DNA of 64,000 nucleotides, taken from NCBI RefSeq assembly GCF_014836495.1, contig NZ_JACSQT010000002.1, positions 1 to 64,000 on the forward strand, given 5' to 3'. A program made the translations under genes and the position numbers. The DNA comes from Cytobacillus stercorigallinarum (GTDB lineage: Bacteria > Bacillota > Bacilli > Bacillales > Cytobacillaceae). The notes beneath the pieces were generated by a model. It did not search any database. It worked only from the letters and a program-made list of their open reading frames with translations, and had not been told where the DNA came from. Shown here in pieces: positions 1-8,835 of the stretch (position 1 is the stretch's first letter; each line of letters begins with the position of its first letter).

Positions 1-230
1 AAGAACTAAAAAAATAGGATTTTATTACTTCTCCAAAGTTACTTTGCGGTCTACAGCAGGAACCCTGTCACTAGGCCCGGTAGGTGTGATAGATAGGCTC
101 GTTGCCTGATGGAAAACATACTAAGCCTAAAGTATCAATTGTACCCACTGGGGGCTCAAGTCACGTCCTTAATACGTGTATCTATGACTACATGTAATCA
201 ACGATAAAAGGTGCATTCTTTCAACTTTTA
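1..230. ncRNA. Possible structured RNA, unidentified
   Basis: No open reading frame with a ribosome binding site is visible. The stretch from about 45 to 170 is clearly richer in G and C than the flanks and contains several short stems: CAGG/CCTG near 58, TCAC/GTGA around 77-92, AGGC/GCCT around 95-108, and CACGT/ACGTG near 163-179. This looks like part of a structured RNA cut by the window edge. I compared it from memory with tmRNA, RNase P, SRP RNA, 6S, T-box, TPP and cobalamin classes and could not match it. The strand is undetermined and the call is tentative. Confidence 0.28.
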
Positions 231-271
231 TGAGCTGATACTGTAGATAACTACCCAATCGTTGAATAATT

Positions 272-318
272 AAATCCCAATTTCTCATTTAAATCACTGA
301 GAGATTGGGATTTTTAAT
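272..318 (+). terminator. Rho-independent terminator
   Basis: AATCCCAATTTCTC pairs with GAGAGATTGGGATT and is followed by a short T run on the + strand. It would end any transcript entering from the left edge, including the possible structured RNA, and also separates it from the convergent ComB-like gene. Confidence 0.65.
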
Positions 319-421
319 ACTGGAATATCCTTAACGTTGTAAATCCGCGTTTTGCTGGCGGTACCCCTAAAAGCTCACGACATGGAGGAGCAACCGTAAT
401 AAACGATCGTTTATTGCTTCT

Positions 422-1165
422 TCATGTCCTTGTTGTATATTGACAAAAATGTTGGTTTTTTAATATAGGCACGGTTTGATAAATATTTAAACGGCTACAA
501 TGCTTCACATCTTCTTCAAACCCTCTTGCTCTTAATTCTACTCCACTTGTACAATCCCATATCAATCTACTAAGAGTAGACTTTGAATGCTGAAAAGCGC
601 CAATACACACTTGCGCCTCAGCTGAATGCTTTCCTTCTATCCTGGAAAGAATGGCACCAGCCCCCAAGTAGTCTTCCATTGCAGGGCGGAGAGAGTCTTC
701 AAATTCTTTCACACCATTCCATAATTCCCCACAAGGAACAACAGTAATATTAGCCTTTAAAGAAGCGGATAATTGATTTGCTACGGATGCTACTGCAGAA
801 GCGTTTAATAAAGAGCCAATGAATAAGGCTGGTATATGGGAGGCAATCCAAGTACAAAAAGCACCGTTTAAGGAACTCAACACATATTTTTCGTTATTAT
901 GTGAGTGATTAAATGTCACAGGTGATAAAGTGGGTGAACCTAATCTCGCTGCTTCAGCTCTCCCAAGAATATATTGCGCCCCCAATGTTCGCGCGTATTC
1001 TTTGCCATTTAAATGAGGGGGATAAGGATAAATGATTGCTCCGTAGTTTAAACCGGTTACAACTGTAGAGGAAAAACTGAGGACATCAACAATAATCACA
1101 ATATCTCCTCGAATAGCTGCTTCTCTTGCGCCACGTTTTCCCCATTCTAAATGACATTCAGGCAA
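422..1165 (-). CDS. 2-phosphosulfolactate phosphatase family protein (ComB-like)
   Basis: The product is about 247 aa and matches the ComB family by the N-terminal segment IIVDVLSFSSTVVTGLNYGA, a serine-rich SSLNGA segment near residue 98 and the overall length. ComB enzymes remove phosphate from 2-phosphosulfolactate. In Bacillus a homologue (YitC) is linked to sulfolactate made in spores, but no partner gene is present here. The first ordinary start in frame is TTG at 1165, yet the AGGAG site lies about 16 nt upstream, too far. The reading frame continues upstream through ATT (1174), ATC and ATA with no stop, and ATT would sit 7 nt from the site, so a non-standard start is possible. A 44-codon ORF precedes it on the same strand. 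Confidence 0.8.
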   Translation of the reverse strand: MPECHLEWGKRGAREAAIRGDIVIIVDVLSFSSTVVTGLNYGAIIYPYPPHLNGKEYARTLGAQYILGRAEAARLGSPTLSPVTFNHSHNNEKYVLSSLNGAFCTWIASHIPALFIGSLLNASAVASVANQLSASLKANITVVPCGELWNGVKEFEDSLRPAMEDYLGAGAILSRIEGKHSAEAQVCIGAFQHSKSTLSRLIWDCTSGVELRARGFEEDVKHCSRLNIYQTVPILKNQHFCQYTTRT

Positions 1166-1201
1166 GTATGAAATGATTATTCTCCTCTTTTCTAAAAGGC
1201 T

Positions 1202-1336
1202 TTATTTTGTGTTGCATTTTCCTGCTAAATCGTTAAGATGATGGTCGAAATGTGTTTCTGCTACATAGCTATCTACTCCTTCACTTTTTTCCTTGATAGC
1301 TGTTAGCAGATTTCTTGGCGAATGTTTTTTATGCAA
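1202..1336 (-). CDS. Small hypothetical protein, 44 aa
   Basis: A TTG start at 1336 follows AGGTGA by four bases, and the frame stays open for 44 codons to TAA. The peptide begins MHKKHSPRNLLTAIKEKSEG and is hydrophilic, with a histidine pair (FDHHLNDLAGK) and one Cys near the end. It lies 36 bp upstream of the ComB-like gene on the same strand, so the two could be cotranscribed. I do not recognise it; it may instead be the C-terminal remnant of a longer gene. Confidence 0.35.
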   Translation of the reverse strand: MHKKHSPRNLLTAIKEKSEGVDSYVAETHFDHHLNDLAGKCNTK

Positions 1337-1721
1337 TGATCACCTAATGTAAAACCACAGTAAATTTTTTTAAAGCACACGCTTTTATCTTGTCAAAGGT
1401 AGTTGAGCATTATATAATTTAAATAACCATAACGTTGCACTTTTTCTTAAGGTTAATTAACTGAAGAAATGCTAAACAATTGTAACGTTTCACTTTCAAA
1501 AAGGGAGTTAATAATGAATCCGATTGATTAATTGTTTAGTAAATGGCGTTACTGTCTGAAAGCTTATGATACAAAGATTAATAGAAGGACAAATAATAAA
1601 AAAGATTATCATGTAAAAAAATTCTTTACCATTATTTATATCATATACTATTATAGGTTAGTACGATTACAATCAACAGTTATTAAACAATATATAAGAA
1701 GGTATAGGTGACATTGCTAGA
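1337..1721. other. Intergenic region with a short direct repeat
   Basis: AT-rich spacer between the divergently oriented 44-aa ORF and the Spo0M-like gene. It contains two copies of TAACGTT(G/T)CACTTT, at about 1430 and 1483, roughly 52 bp apart. A good AAAGGGAG site near 1500 leads only to a four-codon ORF. No clear promoter or RNA was found. Confidence 0.3.
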
Positions 1722-2120
1722 ATGCTTAAAAAATATGCTCTAAAAATGGGTATAGGAATGAAGAAAATTCATTTATCTACTAATGAAAAAGAATATAAAG
1801 AAGGCCATATTATTGAAGGTGGCATAAAATTTTTTGGTGGTCTCATCCCACAAAAGATTAGAAGATATGATATTGATCTGATTGCGTGCAACCAAGAAAA
1901 TAATAAAGAAAAGATTGTGAGATCTCACTCTGTATTTTGTTCGATTCCTATCCAACCGAATGAGCAGAAAGAAACAACGTTTACTTTGGAAATTCCCTCA
2001 GCAAACGAGATGAATTCTAAAGATAATAATTACTATATCCAAGCTAACTTCATGCTCGATCATAAATTAGAGCAATCTGTGAGAGTAGCAGTGAAGATTA
2101 GTCCATTAACAACTATGTAA
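1722..2120 (+). CDS. Spo0M-like (arrestin-fold) protein, short form
   Basis: The 132-aa product starts MLKKYALKMGIGMKKIHL and carries the pattern of the N-terminal half of sporulation-control protein Spo0M: a GIG motif, a charged strand, then EGHIIEGGIKFFGG and a second beta-rich half with a CSIPIQPNE-like segment. Spo0M proteins have an arrestin-like fold and affect sporulation and cell division. This copy is about half the usual length (roughly 250 aa), so the second domain is missing. The ribosome site is weak (GGTG, 12 nt upstream). It is monocistronic, with a terminator directly behind it. Confidence 0.7.
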   Translation: MLKKYALKMGIGMKKIHLSTNEKEYKEGHIIEGGIKFFGGLIPQKIRRYDIDLIACNQENNKEKIVRSHSVFCSIPIQPNEQKETTFTLEIPSANEMNSKDNNYYIQANFMLDHKLEQSVRVAVKISPLTTM

Positions 2121-2138
2121 ATTAAATAATCAAAGGAT

Positions 2139-2171
2139 AGAGCGATCATACAATATGATGGCTCTTTTTTT
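2139..2171 (+). terminator. Rho-independent terminator
   Basis: GAGCGATCAT and ATGATGGCTC form a stem with one mismatch around loop ACAAT, followed by seven T. It ends the Spo0M-like transcript. Confidence 0.85.
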
Positions 2172-2223
2172 ATAAAGGAGTAAAAAACGTTTGTCAATCG
2201 TAGTAGTGTTTTATAATTTAATC

Positions 2224-2577
2224 TCATTCGGCTGACTTTAAATTTTTTTGCAGGGTATATAACAGTTCTTCGTTCATATCTGGTCGCTGCGCAATAATAT
2301 ATTCACTGTCTTGAATAGTTGAATATAGTTTAGTACCTTTTGGCAACTCATTAGAAGATAGGTGAGAATTAGGGATTTGTTCAATTGGAACCTTTCTTTC
2401 AATTTTTCCAATCTTTTTATCTCGATCATATTGGACATTTTCATTTTCAGGTTGAGTCAGAACATATTCAGTTCCATTTACCATAATAATAGATTGATAA
2501 GAACCAGGTGTAGTATCGTCACTACAACCAACTAAAAACATAATTGATAAAAGAATTGTATATACCAATACCTTCAA
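2224..2577 (-). CDS. Putative lipoprotein, 117 aa
   Basis: A TTG start at 2577 sits 8 nt from a clear AAAGGAG site. Residues 1-17 are a hydrophobic signal ending in the lipobox LVGC, so Cys18 would be lipidated and the mature protein anchored outside the membrane. The rest is polar with no motif I know; a region near residues 75-95 (LPKGTKLYSTIQDSEYIIAQ) resembles small beta-rich secreted proteins often annotated as hypothetical in Bacillaceae. It stands alone on its strand. Confidence 0.7.
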   Translation of the reverse strand: MKVLVYTILLSIMFLVGCSDDTTPGSYQSIIMVNGTEYVLTQPENENVQYDRDKKIGKIERKVPIEQIPNSHLSSNELPKGTKLYSTIQDSEYIIAQRPDMNEELLYTLQKNLKSAE

Positions 2578-2963
2578 TTAACTCACTCCTTTTAAAAACC
2601 ACTTAAGTTAGTATAACCAATAATTAATGTTAGGAGATTTTTGGATATCATCAAATATCCAAACCAAATTACATTATAAAAATATCTTGAATCATCTTAA
2701 ATCACACTCCTATTATTTAAAAAAGATATTTTATTTGGATAATTGTATGAATATTCCTTTTATTATAAGTATAAGAATGAAGCTACGGGAAAAGTCAACT
2801 TGCAAAGAAAAAATAGTTTAAATGAATGACTACCTTGAATATTTATACCTAAAATAATTTTTGGTTTATAAATAATATTATCTATTTTTTGTCATATCCA
2901 ATTAATATTATATTGTTATTACTTGTAGTTAGAATAAGGTGAGGTTTTATAAGAAAACTCTAG
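2578..2963. other. Intergenic, AT-rich
   Basis: Very AT-rich sequence. The only long frame (2627-2821, +) has no ribosome binding site and no recognisable content. The right end borders the CobW-like remnant and may contain further unrecognisable parts of that lost gene. Confidence 0.3.
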
Positions 2964-3122
2964 GTTGTTGGTGATCGTCATACTAAACTTGTGTTTATAG
3001 GAATGGATATTGATGTAGATTTAATAACAAAAGAATTAGATGACTGCTTGTTATCACCAAGTGAGTATGATGCGAAGTGGGATGAACTGCCAGATCCATT
3101 TAGCTGGACAATCAATAGTTAG
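2964..3122 (+). pseudogene. C-terminal remnant of a CobW/YciC-type GTPase metallochaperone
   Basis: In one frame, directly after a TAG, the sequence reads VVGDRHTKLVFIGMDIDVDL and continues with a DDCLL motif and DPF before a normal stop. This matches the last about 50 residues of CobW/YciC proteins (the GDR..LVFIG...DECLLT...DPF region of the C-terminal domain). The G domain and the CxCC metal motif are absent, so the gene is a remnant. These proteins deliver zinc or cobalt to enzymes. A terminator still follows it. Confidence 0.72.
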
Positions 3123-3158
3123 ACATATCGGTCCAGTTATAATAGATGTAAATGCTGT

Positions 3159-3200
3159 CGAGGAGAGAAAAAGTATATTCTTTCCTCGTTTTTATTTTTT
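3159..3200 (+). terminator. Rho-independent terminator
   Basis: CGAGGAGAGAA and TTCTTTCCTCG form a stem followed by a T-rich run. It is probably the original terminator of the decayed CobW-like gene. Confidence 0.75.
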
Positions 3201-3326
3201 ATTGGAGTTTTCATAGATCATTTAAACCTATGATATTAGATATTAACTAATCACTATAAAAGCATGAGTACATGATCAAAGAATGGACACATTAATATAA
3301 AACAAATTCTTTACTGGTGGTGCCCT

Positions 3327-4649
3327 ATGGATCTTATTACAGTATTAAACTTACTGCTCCTTGCCTTCTTAATCTTCGCGACTGGTTTTTTTGTGGCAGC
3401 AGAATTTGCTGTTGTCAAACTAAGAATGTCACGGATTGATCAGCTTATTGATGAGGGAAATAAAAAAGCAATTACCGTCAAGAGGGTAGCTGATAACTTA
3501 GATTATAATTTATCAGCTTGCCAACTGGGTATTACCGTAACAGCTTTAGGACTTGGTTCCCTTGGTAAACCAACCGTCGAGAAAATATTATATCCTGTTT
3601 TTGATTGGTTAAATGTTTCACAATCATTAGCATCAGTTCTTTCATATGCCATTGCATTTATCTTAGTAACCATTCTACATGTAGTTGTCGGTGAAATGGC
3701 ACCAAAAACATTAGCGATTCAATTTGCTGAAAAAATGAGTTTATTATTAGCGCCGCCTCTTTACTGGTTCGGAAAAATCATGTTTCCTTTCATTTGGTTA
3801 CTCAATGGAACATCACGAGTGATATTACGTATGTTTGGCGTTCCAGCAAAAGCCGAAGAAGATTCCTATACGGAAGAAGAATTGAAAATCGTCATGACAC
3901 AAAGTTATCAAGGCGGTGAAATAAACCAAACCGAACTCGAGTATATGGAAAATGTTTTCTCCTTTGATGAAAGGGTGGCCAAAGATATCATGGTTCCCAG
4001 AATTAATATGGCAGTGTTCGAGCAGAACATGACGAAGGAAGAAATTGCGCAAACTATGATAGAACATAACTTTACAAGATATCCTGTGATAGATGAAACA
4101 AAGGATCGAGTGATCGGCATCGTTAATGTTAAAAAAATGTTAGCAAAGATGGCAGGGAAAAGGGATTATCACTTGTCTGATTTTATTCAATCTATTCCGT
4201 TTATTTTAGAAACAACAAAAATATACGACGCATTCATCAAAATGCAAAAAACCGGTGTTCATATGGCGATCGTTGTAGATGAATACGGAGGTACTTCCGG
4301 TTTACTTACGATAGAAGATATTTTAGAAGAAATTGTTGGTGAAATCCGCGATGAATTTGACGAAGAGGAAGTCGAAGAAATTGAGTTCCGTGCACCTAAC
4401 ATATACTGCATCTCAGGACGTGTCTTATTGGATGATTTAGAAGAAAAATTCGGGATTACATTCGCAAATAGTGATCAAATTGATACGTTGGGCGGTTGGA
4501 TTCACCAAAAATTATCAGGCATTGCAAAAAAGGGAGATGTCGTGGAAGAAAACGGTCTCACCTGGACAGTAATGAAAGTAAAACAACTGCAAATCCAAAG
4601 GGTACAATTGGAAGGACTTCATATTGGAGGTGAACCCAAAGGGGAGTGA
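3327..4649 (+). CDS. DUF21/CBS/CorC-domain membrane protein (hemolysin-like family)
   Basis: The 440-aa protein has the full architecture of the DUF21 (CNNM-like) family: about four membrane segments within residues 1-150, a cytoplasmic CBS pair at about 200-330 (markers DIMVPR and GGTSGLLTIEDILEEIVGEI), and a C-terminal CorC_HlyC domain at about 345-425. Related Bacillus proteins are implicated in magnesium efflux or divalent-cation homeostasis; hemolysin is only a historical name. The ATG has a poor upstream site (GGTGG). The next gene overlaps its stop and is a paralogue, so the pair is probably cotranscribed and may form heteromers. Confidence 0.9.
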   Translation: MDLITVLNLLLLAFLIFATGFFVAAEFAVVKLRMSRIDQLIDEGNKKAITVKRVADNLDYNLSACQLGITVTALGLGSLGKPTVEKILYPVFDWLNVSQSLASVLSYAIAFILVTILHVVVGEMAPKTLAIQFAEKMSLLLAPPLYWFGKIMFPFIWLLNGTSRVILRMFGVPAKAEEDSYTEEELKIVMTQSYQGGEINQTELEYMENVFSFDERVAKDIMVPRINMAVFEQNMTKEEIAQTMIEHNFTRYPVIDETKDRVIGIVNVKKMLAKMAGKRDYHLSDFIQSIPFILETTKIYDAFIKMQKTGVHMAIVVDEYGGTSGLLTIEDILEEIVGEIRDEFDEEEVEEIEFRAPNIYCISGRVLLDDLEEKFGITFANSDQIDTLGGWIHQKLSGIAKKGDVVEENGLTWTVMKVKQLQIQRVQLEGLHIGGEPKGE

Positions 4650-4651
4650 TG

Positions 4652-5698
4652 ATGGACGGTATGATTATTTTAAATCTATTTCTTGTGGTTGTGTTTATTA
4701 TTTTAACAGCATTTTTTGTTGGGGCAGAGTTCGCTATTCTTAAGGTGCGCATGTCACGACTTGACCAACTGATTGAAGAAGGAAATAAAAAGGCTATAAT
4801 ATCGAAAAAAGTGGTTGTCGGGCTCGATTATCATTTATCGGCGTGTCAATTAGGAATTACTGTTACAGCCCTCGTACTCGGTGCATTGGGAGAGCCAACA
4901 GTAGAAAAAATTTTACATCCCGTTTTCGAACGATTCGAACTTTCTCAAGCAACAGCCACTTTATTGTCGTATTTCATTGCTTTAGCTATTGTCACGTTTT
5001 TCCACGTTGTCTTTGGCGAATTAGCACCAAAGACATTAGCGATCCAATATTCAGAGAAGATGACATTATTACTTGCTCCTCCATTATATTGGTTTGGAAA
5101 AATAACAAAACCGATTATAAAATTTTTAAATGGTGCTTCACAAAGGCTTTTAAAATTGTTTGGAGTCGAGCCGTCAAAACACGAAACAGCACATACAGAA
5201 GAAGAGATTAAGTTGATTGCAACACAAAGCTTCGAAAGTGGTGAGATTAACCAAGCAGAACTTACTTATTTAGAAAATATTTTTAGTTTTGATGAACGAC
5301 AACTAAAAGATATCATGATTCCTAAAGCAAGTATCATTACACTTGAAAAAAACATGACTCTTACAGTATTATTAGACATTTTAGAAAAACACACTTTTAC
5401 TCGATATCCAGTTAAAGACAAGATAGATGGAAGGATTATAGGTTATATAAATGCAAAGGAATTATTAACAAAAAGTCTAGTGGATCAAGATGTATCTATC
5501 AGTGATTTTATTCATGAAATTCCCAACTTTCTAGAGAGTTCCCCAATTAAGGAAGCCTTACTAACGATGCAAAAAACAAGAATGCATATGGCACTTATTC
5601 ATAATGAAGAAAAGCAAGCCATTGGTATTGTCACAATGGAGGATGTTTTAGAAGAAATTGTTGGTGAAATTGGTGAGGAAGGCTATAGCGTGACCTAA
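4652..5698 (+). CDS. DUF21/CBS-domain membrane protein lacking the CorC domain
   Basis: This 348-aa protein is a close paralogue of its upstream neighbour through the membrane domain and CBS pair, sharing FVGAEFAILKVRMSRLDQLI and VLEEIVGEI. It stops right after the second CBS motif, so the roughly 90-residue CorC_HlyC domain is absent. Candidate starts are GTG 4646, ATG 4649 and ATG 4652; ATG 4652 is best spaced from AAGGGGAG. The start region overlaps or abuts the neighbour's TGA, indicating translational coupling. The missing domain may reflect truncation after duplication or a regulatory subunit. Confidence 0.87.
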   Translation: MDGMIILNLFLVVVFIILTAFFVGAEFAILKVRMSRLDQLIEEGNKKAIISKKVVVGLDYHLSACQLGITVTALVLGALGEPTVEKILHPVFERFELSQATATLLSYFIALAIVTFFHVVFGELAPKTLAIQYSEKMTLLLAPPLYWFGKITKPIIKFLNGASQRLLKLFGVEPSKHETAHTEEEIKLIATQSFESGEINQAELTYLENIFSFDERQLKDIMIPKASIITLEKNMTLTVLLDILEKHTFTRYPVKDKIDGRIIGYINAKELLTKSLVDQDVSISDFIHEIPNFLESSPIKEALLTMQKTRMHMALIHNEEKQAIGIVTMEDVLEEIVGEIGEEGYSVT

Positions 5699-5889
5699 AT
5701 AATATGATTTTATTTTATGTGAGAGAACCACCAATCTTAGGGTTTGTGTTGAAACGTTATTATCATTAAATCACCTTCCGTATTTCTGATCTTAATGCAC
5801 TTAATGGTACGATATTGTGCAAAACATATGCAATATCATAGCAGAAAAATCCCTCGCTTGACTATAAGCTAGTAGGTGAGGTGATCGAG

Positions 5890-7128
5890 ATGTATCAATC
5901 TATCCTGCGAAAAAACCGGGCATTCAGATTTTATTTACTAAGTAAGAGTTTCACCAGTTTAGGTAATATGATGATAAATATGGCTTTTTTGTTTTTTGCT
6001 TTCTCATTAACAGGTTCATCTAGTTATACTACTGCTATGGTGGCCGCTCAGGTGTTGCCATATTTGCTATTTGGATTAATAGGGGGCGTATTAGCGGATT
6101 GGATTCCAATTAAGAAATGGCTTATTCGAATGGAAATTATTAAAATACCGATAATCATGGTAGTGATTGTTTTATTTTATACTCAGCAATTACAGTATTG
6201 GCAACTAATTTTTCTCTGTTTATCTATACATACAATAGGTTGCTTATATGACCCTGCGAGTAGAGCGTTATTGATGAAAGTGACGGTTTAAGAAGAGAGA
6301 ACAACGGCCAACAGCTTAGTTGACTCTATTACAAGAGGCGTTGTTATAGTAGGACCCGTTGGAAACCTCATCATTTTAGCTACGATTGGTAAAATACATT
6401 TTTTTACAGTTTCGATAATTAGCTATCTTGTTAGTGCAATATTCCTTTCATTTGTGCCGGTTTACATTCATAGTGACATCAAAAAGAATAACTTAAAAAT
6501 TTACAGGTCCTTAAAGGAATTTTTTCGCTGGTTAATACAGCACCATATTCTTAGGAAAGTCATTTTCATCACTGTTGTGATTGTGTTTTTCCATACTTGG
6601 GTCTGGCAAGTAGGATTATTTTTGTTAGTAGAACAAATGGTTACAAAGGGAGAAGAATGGTACAGTATTTTAACCAGTTGGTATGGCCTATTTGTCATTG
6701 TTGTTAATGTAATCATTCCTTTATTTATCAAAAGGTTCACGATGATGCAATATGTAATTGGTTCTTTTATTTGGGGAGCTGGCATTAGTATCGTCGGTTT
6801 AATTAATGGGCACCCGTTTTTGTTTATTGGTGTGTCGATCGCAGCGATTGGTCTACCGATTTCGGGGCTTGCTAGAGTGTATTTGTTACAAAAACACCTA
6901 CCAGACGAGATGTTGGGCCGAGGCTTTAGTTTTAGCGCATTTACTTTATATTGTGCGAATGCCTTTTCCTTATTATTATTTGGTTTATTCTCACATATTG
7001 TACCAGTAAGATTTCTCTTTACAATATGTGGCCTATTTATATGTCTCTTCACACTTTATTACTTCGTGAAGTTGTTTCGAAATGTCCGGGGTGAAATGCC
7101 ATATACTCTTTTAAAAAGACGATTATAG
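5890..7128 (+). pseudogene. MFS transporter interrupted by an in-frame stop
   Basis: ATG 5890 follows GAGGTGATC. The first 130 or so residues form N-terminal helices of a major facilitator with the loop motif GGVLADWIPIKKWL. At 6289-6291 the frame has TAA, then continues in the same frame with EERTTANSLVDSITRG, a standard MFS segment (usually VPEEERTxANSL), and runs through six more helices to 7128. A single base change from GAA or CAA explains it. As one gene it would be about 412 aa. The last 70 bp overlap the convergent AraC-family gene tail to tail. Confidence 0.85.
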
Positions 7129-7889
7129 ACAGAAATAGATGAAAAACCTGCGTCAAGAGCCGTATCGAGAATAGTCGTATCATTCTGTTTCAATGAAAAC
7201 AAACTTCGTTGCAGACGATAAATTTGTAACCACGAATAAGGTGAAACACCGACAACTTCTTTAAAATAATGAGAGAAATGATAGACATCCCAATCAATAA
7301 TTGCCGCCATATCATTGAGTGACCATGGTGATTGATAGGCTTCTTTTAAAGAGGAAGTGACTTTGTAAATAGCAGGTGCTCCGGTTTGAAAATGTTCAGT
7401 TGGTAGCTGATGGTTATTCGTATGTATCGTGTGTTTTAAAAGAAGAATCGCTAACTGGGTATAGCTGTTCTCAAGGAATAACCGAAACATCGGCTGTTGA
7501 TGATCTTCTTCTAGTGTCATCATTTCAATGACCAGCTCAATCCATTTCGTAATCATTGGATTGAGCTGAATGACCGCAGCAAACGCAATATCAGCAGGGT
7601 GATTACCAAAAGATTCATTGACATCTTTTAAAAAAGATGGATTGATTTCAATGAGAAATTTTTGCTTTTCAACAAATAATTGCTGATGAGGTGTAAAAGG
7701 ATCAACTATAAGAAATTGATTAATCGTTAGTTTTTCTCTTTTTTTTGATAGATGATAATGGGTGGATCCATTTAACGCATATAACAATTTATACGAAGCA
7801 TCTGAACGCCATAAGCTTTCTTGTTGAAAGGTGTTTTTATAGAGAAACAGTCCCTTCTTTGAAGGAATTAGTACATTTCCATGTTGCAT
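7059..7889 (-). CDS. AraC family transcriptional regulator
   Basis: The 276-aa protein has an N-terminal cupin-like sensing region (residues about 20-110, including FLIVDPFTPHQQLF) and a C-terminal double helix-turn-helix of the AraC type at about 175-275, ending YNRLFKRVYGISPRTFRNNF. The start has a good AGGAGAG site. It converges on the MFS pseudogene, overlapping it by 70 bp; a regulator-transporter pairing is plausible but unproved. The natural AraC C-terminus lies inside the overlap, so both reading frames there appear genuine. Confidence 0.88.
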   Translation of the reverse strand: MQHGNVLIPSKKGLFLYKNTFQQESLWRSDASYKLLYALNGSTHYHLSKKREKLTINQFLIVDPFTPHQQLFVEKQKFLIEINPSFLKDVNESFGNHPADIAFAAVIQLNPMITKWIELVIEMMTLEEDHQQPMFRLFLENSYTQLAILLLKHTIHTNNHQLPTEHFQTGAPAIYKVTSSLKEAYQSPWSLNDMAAIIDWDVYHFSHYFKEVVGVSPYSWLQIYRLQRSLFSLKQNDTTILDTALDAGFSSISVYNRLFKRVYGISPRTFRNNFTK

Positions 7890-7904
7890 AAATGCTCTCC
7901 TATC

Positions 7905-8822
7905 TTAATCATAGTTTTCCTCATGACTACCTTCTTTAAAAATAGTGGCAGCGTCTTGTTCTGTCCACTCTGGAATACTCAAATTCGGATTTTCCTCAAG
8001 GTAATTTTTCACCATTCGATAGCCTTCAGAATAGCCATACAATGATGGCAGTGGATCAAATCCGCCATAAAGAATCTGATTAGAGTGCTCGAGTGTTTCT
8101 TTTTCGAAATGAGGTGATGCATAATCCCATGCCTCTTGGTCATAAATCTCATTTGTATTTATCATTTGCTGGTGTGGATATATGATTTCTTGGAACATCA
8201 CTGCCTTGCCTTCAAAGACCATATTATCAAGGACAGTCCATTTCTCAGAAGGCTTTCGATACTCAGCCTCCCAGGCACTATGATGATATTCATGAGCGAG
8301 TGTGACCTTAAAATGATCGATGGAAAAATACTCGTCAAACAAAATGAGAATCTTATCTGATCCTACTGCCATTCCAATACCAGGATAGGAAACAGGAAGT
8401 AAGCAGACATTGATTTCCTTTTCTATCGGTAAGGCAGTAGCAGAAAGCTCTAGTGCTTCGGACAAGCTATCTTTTACTTCCTTACTATTCATCCGTTCGA
8501 TGGTTCTCATTAGTTTGTCGAAATTCTCTGGTTTTTGTGACAATACACCTTCAGCGATAGGAAGAAATTCACCGTCAAGAAAGCAATCATTATAAATAGG
8601 TTCAATGACCGCTTCTTTGTAATCTGCGAATACAACATCCTCTTCATCAATACCTTTTATGTAACTTTCCATTAAATGTTGGATTTCTACAATATTAAAA
8701 GATTGTCCGTTTTCAGTTTGGAACGACCAGTTCGTTTCTACTTCTTCTTTACTGCTCATTTCAGAACATCCGAATAATAAAAACGACATTGCTAAGCTAA
8801 GACAAACATAAGTGAAACGCAT
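7905..8822 (-). CDS. DUF2268-type putative zinc metallopeptidase lipoprotein
   Basis: The start is taken as ATG 8822, spaced 5 nt from GGAGG, giving 305 aa; an upstream ATG at 8852 has no site and overlaps the next gene. Residues 1-18 are a signal ending in LLFGC, so Cys19 is lipidated. The central HEYHH motif (His177, Glu178, His181) fits the HExxH zinc site of the DUF2268 predicted protease family, and a downstream FEGKAVMF segment may give the third ligand. It should act on the outer face of the membrane. The substrate is unknown. It follows a DinB-fold gene by 13 bp, so they are likely cotranscribed. Confidence 0.82.
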   Translation of the reverse strand: MRFTYVCLSLAMSFLLFGCSEMSSKEEVETNWSFQTENGQSFNIVEIQHLMESYIKGIDEEDVVFADYKEAVIEPIYNDCFLDGEFLPIAEGVLSQKPENFDKLMRTIERMNSKEVKDSLSEALELSATALPIEKEINVCLLPVSYPGIGMAVGSDKILILFDEYFSIDHFKVTLAHEYHHSAWEAEYRKPSEKWTVLDNMVFEGKAVMFQEIIYPHQQMINTNEIYDQEAWDYASPHFEKETLEHSNQILYGGFDPLPSLYGYSEGYRMVKNYLEENPNLSIPEWTEQDAATIFKEGSHEENYD

Positions 8823-8835
8823 ACATACCTCCGCA

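Noticed and set aside
2627-2821. 64-codon + strand ORF
   Set aside because: No ribosome binding site, AT-driven composition, no recognisable motif.
6289-6291. Programmed read-through or recoding of the TAA
   Set aside because: TAA is the least likely recoded stop in bacteria and no recoding structure is visible; mutation is simpler.
6501-7052. 183-codon minus-strand ORF
   Set aside because: It is the antisense shadow of the MFS gene, rich in unlikely Lys/Asn/Pro and without a start signal.
6454-7128. Separate transporter gene
   Set aside because: It is in the same frame as 5890-6291 and lacks its own start signal; it is the second half of one interrupted MFS gene.
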